DNA from: Plantibacter flavus
GTDB taxonomy: Bacteria > Actinomycetota > Actinomycetes > Actinomycetales > Microbacteriaceae
Direction of reading: 5' to 3'
NCBI RefSeq assembly: GCF_002024505.1
Contig: NZ_CP019402.1
Span: 2,914,001 to 2,978,000, forward strand
Length of the DNA stretch: 64,000 bases
Shown piece after piece: positions 24,931 through 33,080 of the stretch (positions are counted from its first letter, which is position 1; the number at the start of each line of letters is the position of its first letter). The translations under genes were made by a program, and so were the position numbers. The notes below the pieces were generated by a model, which made no database searches, was not told the origin of the DNA, and saw only the letters and a list, made by a program, of their open reading frames with translations.

Positions 24931-26139
24931 GTGATCGTCGTCGTCGCAGGAGCAGCCGGAAGCGGCAAGACCACCCTCGGACGCGAGCTCGCCCGGGCCC
25001 TCCGGCTCCCGCTCCTCGACCTCGACACCATCACCAATCCGTTGCTCGACGGTCTCGGTGCGGTGACCGATCCCGACGGTGCCGAGCCGCTCCACTGGAA
25101 CGACGCGAAGCTGCGCCCGACCATGCGTCCGGCACGGTACGCGGCCCTCCGAGCGGTCCTCGCCGACCAGCGCGACAGCGGTGTCGGCGCGGTGCTCGTC
25201 GCGCCCTTCACCGCGGAGCTCCGCGGCGGCGCCGAATGGGACGCGCTCGTCGAGGCGGCAGGGGTCGCCCCGAAGGTCGTCTGGCTGCACGCCGATGCCG
25301 CCACGCTCGCAGCCCGCCGGGCCGAACGCGGTGCCGAGCGGGACACGCACATCGTGGACCCGTCCTCCGACACCCCACCCGCCATCGAGCACCTGTCGAT
25401 CGAAGCGGCGTTGTCCACCTCGCAGCAGCTCGCCGCCGTCCAACGCGCGCTCGGCCTCGGACGGACCATCGAGGCCTCAGCACCGATCTTCGACCAGGTC
25501 TTCGCCGCCGGACTCTTCGACCTCGACGGGACCCTCATCGACTCGACGCCGGCCGTGAACCGGTCATGGGCGCAGCTCGCCCGCGAATACGGTCTCGAGG
25601 GCGACCTGCTCGCCGCGGGACACGGCCAGCCCGCCGCCCAGGTGCTCGCCGCGATCTTCCCGCCCGAGCAGGTCGCCGAAGCACTCGCACGGATCATCGA
25701 GATCGAGGCCGACGAGGTCGCCGACGTCATCGCGCTCCCGGGGGCGGCGGAGGCACTGGCGGCGCTCGGCGACGACGCGAAGGCGATCGTCACGAGCGGC
25801 ACGAGGCTCATCGCCGGCAACCGGATCGCGGCCGCCGGGCTCGTGCGGCCGGAGGTCGTCGTGACCTTCGACGACGTCACGAAGGGCAAGCCGGACCCCG
25901 AACCGTTCCTGCTCGGCCGCACCCGGCTGGGCATGGAGTCGCAGCCGTGCGTCGTGTTCGAGGACGCACCGGCCGGGCTCGCCGCAGCGCGTGCCGCCGG
26001 CTGCTGGACGGTCGGCATCGCGGGGACGCACGAGGCGCACGAACTCGATGCGGACCTCGTGATCGACGGCCTCTTCCAACTGCGGCTCGAGCCGGTCACC
26101 GAGGGCGGGTTCCGGCTCGTCCCGGTGTCGCTCGGCTGA
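24931..26139 (+). CDS. Bifunctional P-loop kinase/HAD phosphatase fusion
   Basis: 402 residues in two domains. Residues 1-175: a P-loop kinase domain of the shikimate/gluconate-kinase type, with Walker A GAAGSGKT (7-14) and an RRAERGAERD lid-like basic segment. Residues 190-402: HAD hydrolase with motif I FDLDGTLIDS (Asp197, Asp199), motif II VTSGT, motif III KGKPDPEPF and motif IV VFEDAPAG, like sugar-phosphatases YfbT/DOG. A kinase joined to a sugar-phosphate phosphatase is unusual and could balance phosphorylated and free sugar. GTG start with GAGGAG 5 nt upstream. Divergent from LacI and probably in its regulon. Confidence 0.85.
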   Translation: MIVVVAGAAGSGKTTLGRELARALRLPLLDLDTITNPLLDGLGAVTDPDGAEPLHWNDAKLRPTMRPARYAALRAVLADQRDSGVGAVLVAPFTAELRGGAEWDALVEAAGVAPKVVWLHADAATLAARRAERGAERDTHIVDPSSDTPPAIEHLSIEAALSTSQQLAAVQRALGLGRTIEASAPIFDQVFAAGLFDLDGTLIDSTPAVNRSWAQLAREYGLEGDLLAAGHGQPAAQVLAAIFPPEQVAEALARIIEIEADEVADVIALPGAAEALAALGDDAKAIVTSGTRLIAGNRIAAAGLVRPEVVVTFDDVTKGKPDPEPFLLGRTRLGMESQPCVVFEDAPAGLAAARAAGCWTVGIAGTHEAHELDADLVIDGLFQLRLEPVTEGGFRLVPVSLG

Positions 26140-26211
26140 GCAGCGCCCCGCTCCCTGAGCGCGTCGGAACAGTCTGAGGCTGTCGATGCTCTTCGGCAAC
26201 CGCGGAGTCTC

Positions 26212-26304
26212 GTTCCCTGAGCCCGTCGAAGGGCCCACGGGCAACCTTCCCCACCGCACCTCGACAACCGCGGGCACCCGTTCCCTGAGCCTGTCGAAGG
26301 GCCC
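26212..26304. repeat. Two direct copies of a Microbacteriaceae-type interspersed repeat
   Basis: GTTCCCTGAGCCCGTCGAAG at 26212-26231 and GTTCCCTGAGCCTGTCGAAG at 26280-26299, each followed by GGCCCACGrGCAA. The two copies are 68 bp apart. A decayed relative (CTCCCTGAGCGCGTCGGA) lies at 26151-26168. CCCTGAGCCTGTCGAAGGG-type words recur at 27904-28050 and 37351-37400. Confidence 0.8.
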
Positions 26305-26395
26305 ACGAGCAAGCATCAACTGTCGGATAAATGCCCAGATCAGAGGCCCATTCTGCGCGCGTTCGAATGTCAGTGGTCCGTGTTTGGATGGACCC

Positions 26396-27958
26396 ATGAC
26401 CAGCACCGCACCGAACCCCCTCGCCGCCGCCGCGGCCGGGTTCGATGCCGTGTGGAACGGTGCGCTCGACGCGATCCGTGCCGGCTCGAATGTCGCGGAG
26501 CAGCTCGAGAACATGAACGGCGAGGCCCTGTTCCGGGTCCTCGACGAACTCGGTGCCGTGCAGCATGCCGTCGAGGTGCTCGCCGCCCGGGTCACCGGGG
26601 CGATCGCGCTCCGCCCGTCGCCCACCGGCCGCGATGGGTCGCTCGTCCGCGCCGCCGGTTACGCCAACCCGGGCGTGATGGTGTCGGAGCGGTGGCGGGT
26701 CTCCCGCGCCCGCGGTTCGGCCATCGCCGAGGTCGGCGCCGCGATCACGCAACCACGCGGGCTCCTCGGCGAGCTGGAGGAGTGCCCCTTCCCGGACATC
26801 GCCGCCGCCCTCGAGGCGACACCAGCCGCCGACGATTCCTCCGTCTCTGCCGAAACGGACGGTGCCGGGCCCGCTCAGGCCGAGGCTGCTGGCACGGTGC
26901 CCGCCCCGCTCAGCGTCGACGGGGCGGCGGTCATCGTCCGCGAACTGCGTAACGCGGGCCGCATCTGCGCCACCGTCGAACTCCAGGCGGCGTCGGTCAT
27001 CGCGGTCGAGCACGCCGCGAACGCGCCCTTGCAGGATGTCGTCCGGATCGCGAAGCTCATCCGCACCCGCCTCGACCAGGACGGCCGGGAACCCCGCGAC
27101 GAACTCCTCCGACGAGCCGAACGCGCGACCCTCCGAGAACTCCCCTCCGGCATGACGCTCCTCCGCGCCGAACTGGCCCCCGAAAGCGCCGCGTTCGTCC
27201 GCGCCGGCCTCGACGCCCTCATCGGCGCCGGACTGCGCCGACCGTCCTTCGTGGATGCCGACACCGCCGGCGATCAGCCCGACGGCTCCGGCACACCCAT
27301 GCCAGACGGCCCATCGCTGATCCCCACCGACCGACGCCGCGCGATCGCGCTCACCGAGATCTTCCGCCACACCGCCGGCTGCAGTGGCGCCGCCACCGAG
27401 CTCGCACCCGTGTCCGTCGTCATCCGCGTCGACCACGACACCCTTGAAACCGGCCTCGGCGCAGCCACCATCGACGGCATCGAGGAACCCATCGGCGCAG
27501 GAGCCCTCCGCAGGCTCGCCGCGGACGCGAACCTCATCCCCATGGTCCTCGGCGGACCCTCCCAGGTCCTCGACCTCGGCGCCGGCGCCCGCCTGTTCAC
27601 CCGCGGACAGAAAGTCGCCCTCGCCGAACGCGACGGCGGCTGCGCCTGGACCGGCTGCACCCACCCACCATCCTTCACCGAAGCCCACCACATCACCTGG
27701 TGGTCACAAGGCGGCCCCACCAACCTCGACAACGGCATCCTCCTCTGCCCCTTCCACCACCACCGCATCCACGACGACCACTGGACCATCACCATCCAGA
27801 ACGGCATCCCCTGGTTCATCCCACCCAGCCACATCGACCGCCACCAAACCCCCATCCGAGGCGGACGCATCCACCTCGCCGCCTCAACCAAGGCACCCGC
27901 CTGCCCTTCGACAAGCTCAGGGACCGACACGCGAACCACCCTTCGACAAGCCCGGTGA
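26396..27958 (+). CDS. DUF222/HNH endonuclease domain protein (13E12 repeat family)
   Basis: 520 residues. N-terminal DUF222 helices (residues about 10-330), then a His-Asn-His nuclease module at about 411-461: GGCAWTGCTHPP, EAHHITWWSQGG, NGILLCPFHHHRIHDDH, with paired Cys and clustered His. Members of this actinobacterial family are abundant, often multi-copy, and of unsettled function. Residues after about 500 (CPSTSSGTDTRTTLRQAR) are the translation of the interspersed repeat that starts at 27904, and the stop codon itself comes from a repeat variant. Alternative upstream starts would also translate repeat sequence, so the ATG at 26396 is preferred. Confidence 0.88.
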   Translation: MTSTAPNPLAAAAAGFDAVWNGALDAIRAGSNVAEQLENMNGEALFRVLDELGAVQHAVEVLAARVTGAIALRPSPTGRDGSLVRAAGYANPGVMVSERWRVSRARGSAIAEVGAAITQPRGLLGELEECPFPDIAAALEATPAADDSSVSAETDGAGPAQAEAAGTVPAPLSVDGAAVIVRELRNAGRICATVELQAASVIAVEHAANAPLQDVVRIAKLIRTRLDQDGREPRDELLRRAERATLRELPSGMTLLRAELAPESAAFVRAGLDALIGAGLRRPSFVDADTAGDQPDGSGTPMPDGPSLIPTDRRRAIALTEIFRHTAGCSGAATELAPVSVVIRVDHDTLETGLGAATIDGIEEPIGAGALRRLAADANLIPMVLGGPSQVLDLGAGARLFTRGQKVALAERDGGCAWTGCTHPPSFTEAHHITWWSQGGPTNLDNGILLCPFHHHRIHDDHWTITIQNGIPWFIPPSHIDRHQTPIRGGRIHLAASTKAPACPSTSSGTDTRTTLRQAR

Positions 27959-28050
27959 ACGACACGCGAACCACCCTCCGACAAGCTCAGCGAACGACGA
28001 CGCCGTCCTCGACAACCCGGCCACCCCGGTCCCTGAGCCTGTCGAAGGGC
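27904..28050. repeat. Cluster of four interspersed repeats, partly tandem
   Basis: Copies of CCTTCGACAAGCTCAGG: near 27904-27924, 27939-27960 and 27974-27995 in one orientation, then CCCTGAGCCTGTCGAAGGG at 28031-28049 in the opposite orientation. 27926-27960 and 27961-27995 are a tandem 35-bp duplication, each beginning GACACGCGAACCACCCT. The cluster forms the 3' end of the HNH gene and the whole gap before the mannitol dehydrogenase-type gene. The opposed copies could fold as a large hairpin between convergent genes. Confidence 0.8.
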
Positions 28051-28079
28051 ACACGACGCGCGCCCCGTCCTCCGCAGAC

Positions 28080-29573
28080 TCACCCCGCGGCGACGACCTC
28101 TTCCACCGCCACCCGCGCACCGACGTCCGCCAGCCGCGCGCGCGCCGCGATGAACGCCTCGCGCAGTCGCGCGTCCGATCCGAGGTCGCCGAACACGACC
28201 TCCAGGTCCAGGAACGCCCCAGGGCGCTCCGCCTCCTGCGCGACGGCCGCCTGCAACTCGGCCAACCGCCGATCGACCGGGGCAAGCTCCCGCCCGTCGT
28301 CACCGACACCCTCGATGAACCGACTCCACGCTGCGAGGACGAGCGCCGAACGCGCGATCCCGCCGCCGGTCCGCAACTGCTCACGGACCACCGGGAGCAG
28401 GAACTTCGGGATGCGCTCCGACCCGTCGACGATCTGCCGCGCCAACGTGTCCTTGACCGCCTCACTGCCGAACCGGCGCATCAGCTCCGCACAGTACGCG
28501 TCGATGTCGATGCCCGGGACCGGCGCGAGCGTCGGCCGCGCCTCCTCGTGCATGTACCCGAGGAGGAACCGCGAGAACAGCTCGTCGCGGCAGACGTCGT
28601 GCACGTACGTCTCCCCCGCCAGCAACCCGAGGTAGCTCATCGCCTGGTGGGAGGCGTTCAACAACCGGAGCTTCATCAGCTCATACGGCTCGACGTCCTC
28701 CACGAGCTGCACGCCCACCTGCTCGTATGGCGGACGACCGTCGGAGAAGTCGTCCTCGAGCACCCACTGCTCGAACGATTCCGAGAGCACCGGCCAGCGG
28801 TCGTCGATCCCGAACCGCTCGGACACGAACGCACGCTGCTCGTCCGTCGTCGCCGGCGTGATGCGGTCCACCATCGAGTTCGGGAACCGCACCTCGACAC
28901 CGATCCAGGCGGCGAGCGCCGGGTCGATGCGCTCGGCGAAGGCGAGGACCGCCGTCCGGGCGACGTGCCCGTTGCCCTGGATATTGTCGCAGGACATGAC
29001 CGTGAACGGGACCGCACCGGCGTCGCGTCGGGCACGGAGGGCCGCCGTGATGAACCCGAGCGGGCTCTGCGGCAGCGCCCCCGCCGGCAGCCCGTCGAGA
29101 TCCGCGAGCGTCGCACCGTCGCTCGGCTCGAAAGCCCCGGTCGCATCGTTCACCCCGTAGCCGCCCTCGGTGATCGTGAGCGACACGATCCGCGTCGACG
29201 GATCGCTCACGCGGGCGAGGACCGCTTCCGGGTCGTCGGGAGCGAACAGGTACTCGACGATCGACCCGACGACGCGTGCCTCGACCTCGCCGTCCGGACT
29301 CGTCGTCACGAGCGTGTAGAGCCGGTCCTGAGCGCCGAGCGCGTCCCGCATGGCGGCGTCACCGGCCAGTGTGCCGACGCCGACGAGCCCCCAGGACGCG
29401 TGTTCGTCGCCGGGGAGCCCGAGCACGCGGTCGACGAACATCGCCCCGTGCGCACGATGGAAGGCGCCGACCCCGAAGTGGACGATGCCGGGTCGGATGG
29501 CCGAGCGGTCATAGGCGGGGACGGCCACCCGCTCGTCGAGAGCGGTGAGGGTGGCGTCGGAGAGCTGGGTCAT
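28080..29573 (-). CDS. Mannitol dehydrogenase-family polyol dehydrogenase
   Basis: 497 residues, the usual length of long-chain mannitol 2-dehydrogenases and fructuronate reductases. N-terminal NAD-binding region IVHFGVGAFHRAHGAMFVD, ITEGGYGV, MSCDNIQGNG, VRFPNSMVDRITPAT, and the catalytic helix LMKLRLLNASHQAMSYLG with Lys, Asn and His. No metal is needed in this family. Likely oxidises a polyol (mannitol, arabitol or sorbitol) to a ketose. AAGG precedes the ATG. It follows the P-loop kinase gene on the same strand and probably shares its LacI-controlled promoter. Confidence 0.9.
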   Translation of the reverse strand: MTQLSDATLTALDERVAVPAYDRSAIRPGIVHFGVGAFHRAHGAMFVDRVLGLPGDEHASWGLVGVGTLAGDAAMRDALGAQDRLYTLVTTSPDGEVEARVVGSIVEYLFAPDDPEAVLARVSDPSTRIVSLTITEGGYGVNDATGAFEPSDGATLADLDGLPAGALPQSPLGFITAALRARRDAGAVPFTVMSCDNIQGNGHVARTAVLAFAERIDPALAAWIGVEVRFPNSMVDRITPATTDEQRAFVSERFGIDDRWPVLSESFEQWVLEDDFSDGRPPYEQVGVQLVEDVEPYELMKLRLLNASHQAMSYLGLLAGETYVHDVCRDELFSRFLLGYMHEEARPTLAPVPGIDIDAYCAELMRRFGSEAVKDTLARQIVDGSERIPKFLLPVVREQLRTGGGIARSALVLAAWSRFIEGVGDDGRELAPVDRRLAELQAAVAQEAERPGAFLDLEVVFGDLGSDARLREAFIAARARLADVGARVAVEEVVAAG

Positions 29574-29642
29574 GTGGTGCCTTCTCGTCGGTGAGCGGGT
29601 TCCGGGTGGTGCAGGTCGAGCGTGCTGGGGCTGCAGGGTGGG

Positions 29643-30359
29643 TCAGACGCCGTGGGTGGATTCGGTCTCCACCGGCGTCGATGCGTCGAGCGTGACGATC
29701 CGGGTGGCACGTTGCTTGGTCGCGTCGACCAGGCGGGCGTTCGGCTCGTCGACGCCGAGCACCCAGGCTTCAGCCTCGTCGCGCGGGTGTCCGTGACCGA
29801 GGCGTCGGGCGATGAGTCGGTCGCGGCGGACCTCGTCGTCCACGTCGACGTACCAGGACTCGTCGAGATGCGCGGCGACACCCTGCCAGCCGTGGTCGTC
29901 GAACAGGAGGTAGTTGCCCTCCGTGATCACGAGCGGCACCTCGGGTCGGACGAGGACGGCACTGCCGATCGACGCCTCGAGCGAGCGGTCGAACCGGGGT
30001 GCGTAGATGGGTGTGCCCGGTGAATCGGCGGTGCGTCCGGCACGGGCGAGGCGGGACAGCAGTGCGACGTAACCGTCGACGTCGAAGGTGTCGGGCGCGC
30101 CCTTGCGGTCGCGTCGCCCGAGGCGGACGAGCTCGGCGTTGTCGAGGTGGAAGCCGTCCATCCCGACGATCACGGCCTGGTCGCCGAGCGCCGCAGCGAT
30201 CGCGTCGCTCACGGTGGACTTGCCCGCACCGGGTGCCCCGACGATCCCGAGGATCCGGCGGGACCCGGTGGCGGCGAGCGAGCGGGCGTGATCGATGAGG
30301 CCGTCGAGGTCGACGAAGCCATCGAGGCCGGTCCCGGCGGTGGTCGTCGTGCCGCTCAT
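29643..30359 (-). CDS. P-loop sugar/nucleoside kinase of the YggC/FrcK type
   Basis: 238 residues in the phosphoribulokinase/uridine kinase-like group. Walker A GIVGAPGAGKST, then VIVGMDGFHLDNAELV, RRDRKGAPDTFDVDGYV, YAPRFDRSLEASIG, LVITEGNYLLFDD, and WYVDVDDEVRRDRLIARR. This set of motifs is that of YggC and of FrcK, the kinase linked to fructose use in rhizobia. With the dehydrogenase downstream it would phosphorylate the ketose. Divergent from an SDR-LacI pair over a 221-bp region with two operators. The real acceptor could also be another nucleoside-like compound. Confidence 0.85.
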   Translation of the reverse strand: MSGTTTTAGTGLDGFVDLDGLIDHARSLAATGSRRILGIVGAPGAGKSTVSDAIAAALGDQAVIVGMDGFHLDNAELVRLGRRDRKGAPDTFDVDGYVALLSRLARAGRTADSPGTPIYAPRFDRSLEASIGSAVLVRPEVPLVITEGNYLLFDDHGWQGVAAHLDESWYVDVDDEVRRDRLIARRLGHGHPRDEAEAWVLGVDEPNARLVDATKQRATRIVTLDASTPVETESTHGV

Positions 30360-30452
30360 CGTGATGCCTGACCTCTCCTGGGAGCCGACCGGTCGCGGTC
30401 GCGCCGTCGCCCGACTCACGGTAAGTCCAGGGGATGCGTGTGTCAACACCAG

Positions 30453-30468
30453 ATGTCACCGGTGTCAT
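30453..30468. promoter_or_regulatory. LacI operator, divergent kinase/SDR region, site 1
   Basis: ATGTCACCGGTGTCAT, a near-perfect 16-bp palindrome of the same class as 8968-9017. Its centre is 34 bp from site 2, the same spacing as at the FGGY kinase operon. It lies nearer the minus-strand kinase. Confidence 0.78.
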
Positions 30469-30486
30469 CATCTGCGACAGAAATCC

Positions 30487-30502
30487 ATGTCACGGGTGAC
30501 AT
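30487..30502. promoter_or_regulatory. LacI operator, divergent kinase/SDR region, site 2
   Basis: ATGTCACGGGTGACAT, palindromic except for the central pair. Its right-hand six bases TGACAT serve as the -35 hexamer of the plus-strand promoter, so binding would block RNA polymerase directly. Confidence 0.78.
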
Positions 30503-30525
30503 GGCCGTCATTCCGTGGTTATGAT
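30497..30525 (+). promoter_or_regulatory. Promoter of the SDR-LacI operon
   Basis: -35 TGACAT (30497-30502), 17-bp spacer, -10 TATGAT (30520-30525). Transcription would start near 30532, giving a leader of about 50 nt before the ATG at 30581. The -35 hexamer is inside operator site 2. Confidence 0.6.
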
Positions 30526-30580
30526 GCTCCCGACCCGGTGCACCGACGCACGGGCCTCATCACGTCGATCGGACCACCTC

Positions 30581-31309
30581 ATGACTGACTTCAACGGCCG
30601 CACCATCCTCGTCACGGGAGCGAGCGGCGGCATCGGCGGCGCCACCGTCCGCCACCTCGTCGCAGCGGGCGCGCAGGTGATCGCCTCCGGTCGCAACGTC
30701 GAGCACCTCGACGCCATCGCCGCTGAGACGGGCGCCGAACCGCTGCCCTTCGACCTCACCTCGGAGGACAGCATCCGCGACGCGATCGAGGGACGCGACA
30801 TCTGGGGCGTCGTCAACTCCGGCGGTTGGGGCGGCGAGATCGCCTCCCCTCAGGAGACCGACATCGACGTGTTCGACAAGGTCATCAGCATCAACGCACG
30901 CGGGTCACTGCTCGTCACCAAGTACGCGTCCCGCGAGATGATCCGCCAGGAACGCGGCGGCGCGATCGTGAACGTCTCCAGCCAGGCGAGCCTCGTCGCG
31001 CTTTCCGGCCACATCTCCTACGGCTCGTCGAAGGCCGCGCTCGACAACATCACGCGGGTCTCCGCCCTGGAACTCGGGAAGTACGGCATCCGGGTGAACG
31101 CCGTCAACCCGACGGTCGTGATGACGCCGATGTCCGCCTGGTACTGGGGTCGGCCCGACATCGAAGGCCCCTTCCTCGAGGCGATGCCGCTCGGCAAGTG
31201 GGCCACCGAGGACGACATCGCCGGCCCGATCACCTTCCTGCTGAGCGACGCCGCCGGCATGATCTCGGGCGTCTCGCTGCCGATCGACGGCGGCTACACC
31301 GCGCGCTGA
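30581..31309 (+). CDS. SDR-family oxidoreductase (L-xylulose reductase/DCXR-like)
   Basis: 242 residues. TILVTGASGGIGGATVRHL cofactor motif, SGRNVEHLDAI, NSGGWGG in the NNAG position, active-site Ser in VNVSSQASLVA, YGSSKAALDNITR with Tyr-x-x-x-Lys, and C-terminal PIDGGYTAR. The ASGR motif after beta-2 suggests NADP(H), as in carbonyl/L-xylulose reductases, which interconvert xylitol-type polyols and ketoses. The NSGG in place of NNAG is a deviation near the active site. Followed by its LacI after 35 bp. Substrate is inference. Confidence 0.85.
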   Translation: MTDFNGRTILVTGASGGIGGATVRHLVAAGAQVIASGRNVEHLDAIAAETGAEPLPFDLTSEDSIRDAIEGRDIWGVVNSGGWGGEIASPQETDIDVFDKVISINARGSLLVTKYASREMIRQERGGAIVNVSSQASLVALSGHISYGSSKAALDNITRVSALELGKYGIRVNAVNPTVVMTPMSAWYWGRPDIEGPFLEAMPLGKWATEDDIAGPITFLLSDAAGMISGVSLPIDGGYTAR

Positions 31310-31344
31310 CCCGAACCGGCAGGACCGAACGGGGGGACCCGAGC

Positions 31345-32328
31345 ATGGCCACGATGCGCCAGATCGCCGCAGCCGCCGGCGTGAGCGCGAAGACGGTCTC
31401 GCGGGTCTTCAACGACGACCCGCACGTCCTCCCGGCGACCCGAGAACGGGTCGAGTCGATCATGCGGGAGCTCGACTACGTGCCGAACTCCCTGGCGACG
31501 GCGTTCCGCTCGGGCCGCCCGTCGGTCATCGGGGTCGCCGTCCCCGACATCGTCGACCCGTTCTTCGCCGAGATCGCACGTGCGGTGGAGCGGACGGCGC
31601 GCGATCACGACATGTCGACGCTCGTCACGAGCCTCGGCGACGACCCGGACCGCGAGCGCGCGGTCCTCGAGCCGATGCTCCGGCGTCAGCTGGCCGGAGT
31701 GGTGCTCGCGCCGATCAGCGACGACCAGAGCTCACTGGCAGCGTGGGCGTCGCGGACGCCGTTCGTGTTCGTCGACCGCGCGCCAGGCGGGCTCGCTGCC
31801 GACGCGTTCACGCAGGACGACTTCGGTGGAGCGTTCGCGGCGACGACCCACCTCGTCGAGCACGGCCACCGCCGGATCGCCTTCGTCGGCGACCAGCTGG
31901 CCCTGCCGACGACCGCCGAGCGGCTGCGCGGGTATCGGGCCGCACTCACCGAAGCCGGGCTGCCCGCCGACGAGGAGCTCGTCGCCCTCGGCGCGGCGAC
32001 CCGCGAAGGGGCGGCGCGCGCGCTGGCGGCCATCGACTCGCGGGCGACGGCCCTGTTCTCGTCGAACGCCGTCTGCACGATGGCGTTGCTGCCCGCACTC
32101 GCCGAGCAACCGCTCCCACTCGTCGCGTTCGGCGACTTCCCCCTGGCCGAGCTCCTGCGACCGTCGGTGTCCGTGATCACGCAGGACCCGGAGGCCCTCG
32201 GCCGACTCGCTGCGGAACGGATCATCGATCGCCTCGACCGCCCCGACGCGCGGTACCGCCGGAGCACGGTCCTCCCGGTGCACCTCGTCGAGCGCGACTC
32301 ATGCCGCGCCGCGTCCGCGACGCGCTGA
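31345..32328 (+). CDS. LacI-family repressor, paralogue of the LacI at 5424
   Basis: 327 residues. HTH MRQIAAAAGVSAKTVSRVF and following FNDDPHVLP are almost identical to the recognition region of the LacI at 5424-6413, and the two effector domains are alignable throughout (VAVPDIVDPFFAEIARAV, VFVDRAPGGLAADAF, LVAFGDFPLAELLRPSV). The pair is therefore expected to read the same ATGTCAyCGrTGACAT operators and could cross-regulate. GGGGGA lies about 8 nt upstream of the ATG. Second gene of the SDR-LacI transcript, so autoregulated by the 30453-30502 sites. Confidence 0.93.
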   Translation: MATMRQIAAAAGVSAKTVSRVFNDDPHVLPATRERVESIMRELDYVPNSLATAFRSGRPSVIGVAVPDIVDPFFAEIARAVERTARDHDMSTLVTSLGDDPDRERAVLEPMLRRQLAGVVLAPISDDQSSLAAWASRTPFVFVDRAPGGLAADAFTQDDFGGAFAATTHLVEHGHRRIAFVGDQLALPTTAERLRGYRAALTEAGLPADEELVALGAATREGAARALAAIDSRATALFSSNAVCTMALLPALAEQPLPLVAFGDFPLAELLRPSVSVITQDPEALGRLAAERIIDRLDRPDARYRRSTVLPVHLVERDSCRAASATR

Positions 32329-32416
32329 GCCCTCCCCGCTGGACGATCCGGGTCCCCCAGCCCGCCCACGTGCCCGCGAGCGCTTCCCACCCCTCGACGG
32401 GCTCGGGAGCGGCAGA

Positions 32417-32968
32417 CTATCGCCCACGCAGTGCCGCCGCCTCGCTGAGCCATCGGCTGTAGAGGTCCCAGGGGTCGACGTCGCGGGCGACCGAGGCGAT
32501 GTGGGCGAGCAGTCGGGGCGACCTGGTGAACCATTCGGAGCGTTCGAGGCGCTCGCGGGCGAACTGTTCGTGACGCGCACGCTCGACGTGCCGGTCGCCG
32601 CGTTCGAGGGCGAGTAGTTCGTCGTGCCAGATCGCGGCGAACCGCTGGCGTGGGTTCGTCGTGGTGCCGATCTTCACGCGGTCGCCGTGGCGCAGGTAGT
32701 AGACGACGTCGATCCGCGGCCGGGCGAGGTCGTCGTCGGGCACGTCCCCGTGCCGCCACTCGCACGCGGCGCACAACCAGGCGGACGGGTAGCGGCGGCC
32801 GAGCCGCGAGCCGCACATGATGCACGGCGAGGGCAGGGCGTCGACCACGCCCCATCGGCGCTCCGCCCAGTCGGCGGCGAGGGCCAGGTGATCCTCGCAG
32901 AGCGCGACGGGCGCGTCGACCGATGCCGCGGCGTCACACCCGGGTTGTACGCATCCTCTGTGGGGCAT
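32417..32968 (-). CDS. Zinc-ribbon plus T5orf172/MUG113-type GIY-YIG domain protein
   Basis: 183 residues. The first ~80 have paired cysteines (GCVQPGCD, CEDH, CIMCG, CAACEWRHG) that look like zinc-binding treble clefs. The C-terminal half has VVYYLRHGDRVKIGTTTNP followed by RQRF, and LALERGDRHVERARHEQF, matching the GIY-YIG-like T5orf172/MUG113 group (YY...KIG...R...E). These are presumed DNA nucleases or nucleic-acid binders, often phage-derived or stand-alone. The context gives no clue. A GTG at 32986 is an alternative start. It is one of the few genes here unrelated to metabolism. Confidence 0.72.
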   Translation of the reverse strand: MPHRGCVQPGCDAAASVDAPVALCEDHLALAADWAERRWGVVDALPSPCIMCGSRLGRRYPSAWLCAACEWRHGDVPDDDLARPRIDVVYYLRHGDRVKIGTTTNPRQRFAAIWHDELLALERGDRHVERARHEQFARERLERSEWFTRSPRLLAHIASVARDVDPWDLYSRWLSEAAALRGR

Positions 32969-33080
32969 CTCCCGAGTGTCCCCCACCCCGCCGACACCGG
33001 CTTCCGCTCACGGACGGAACGCGGGGCCCACGCGCTCCCGGCTGGGAGACGGTCGGGTGGCCTCCCAGCCGATGCGCACG

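Noticed and set aside
26360..26382. Possible LexA half-site (GTTCGAATGTC) upstream of the DUF222/HNH gene, similar to the flank of the 58619 box.
   Set aside because: Only one half matches; the second GAAC half is missing at the right spacing.
26212..28050. CRISPR-like array.
   Set aside because: Repeats are few, irregularly spaced, in both orientations and partly inside a coding region; no cas genes are present.
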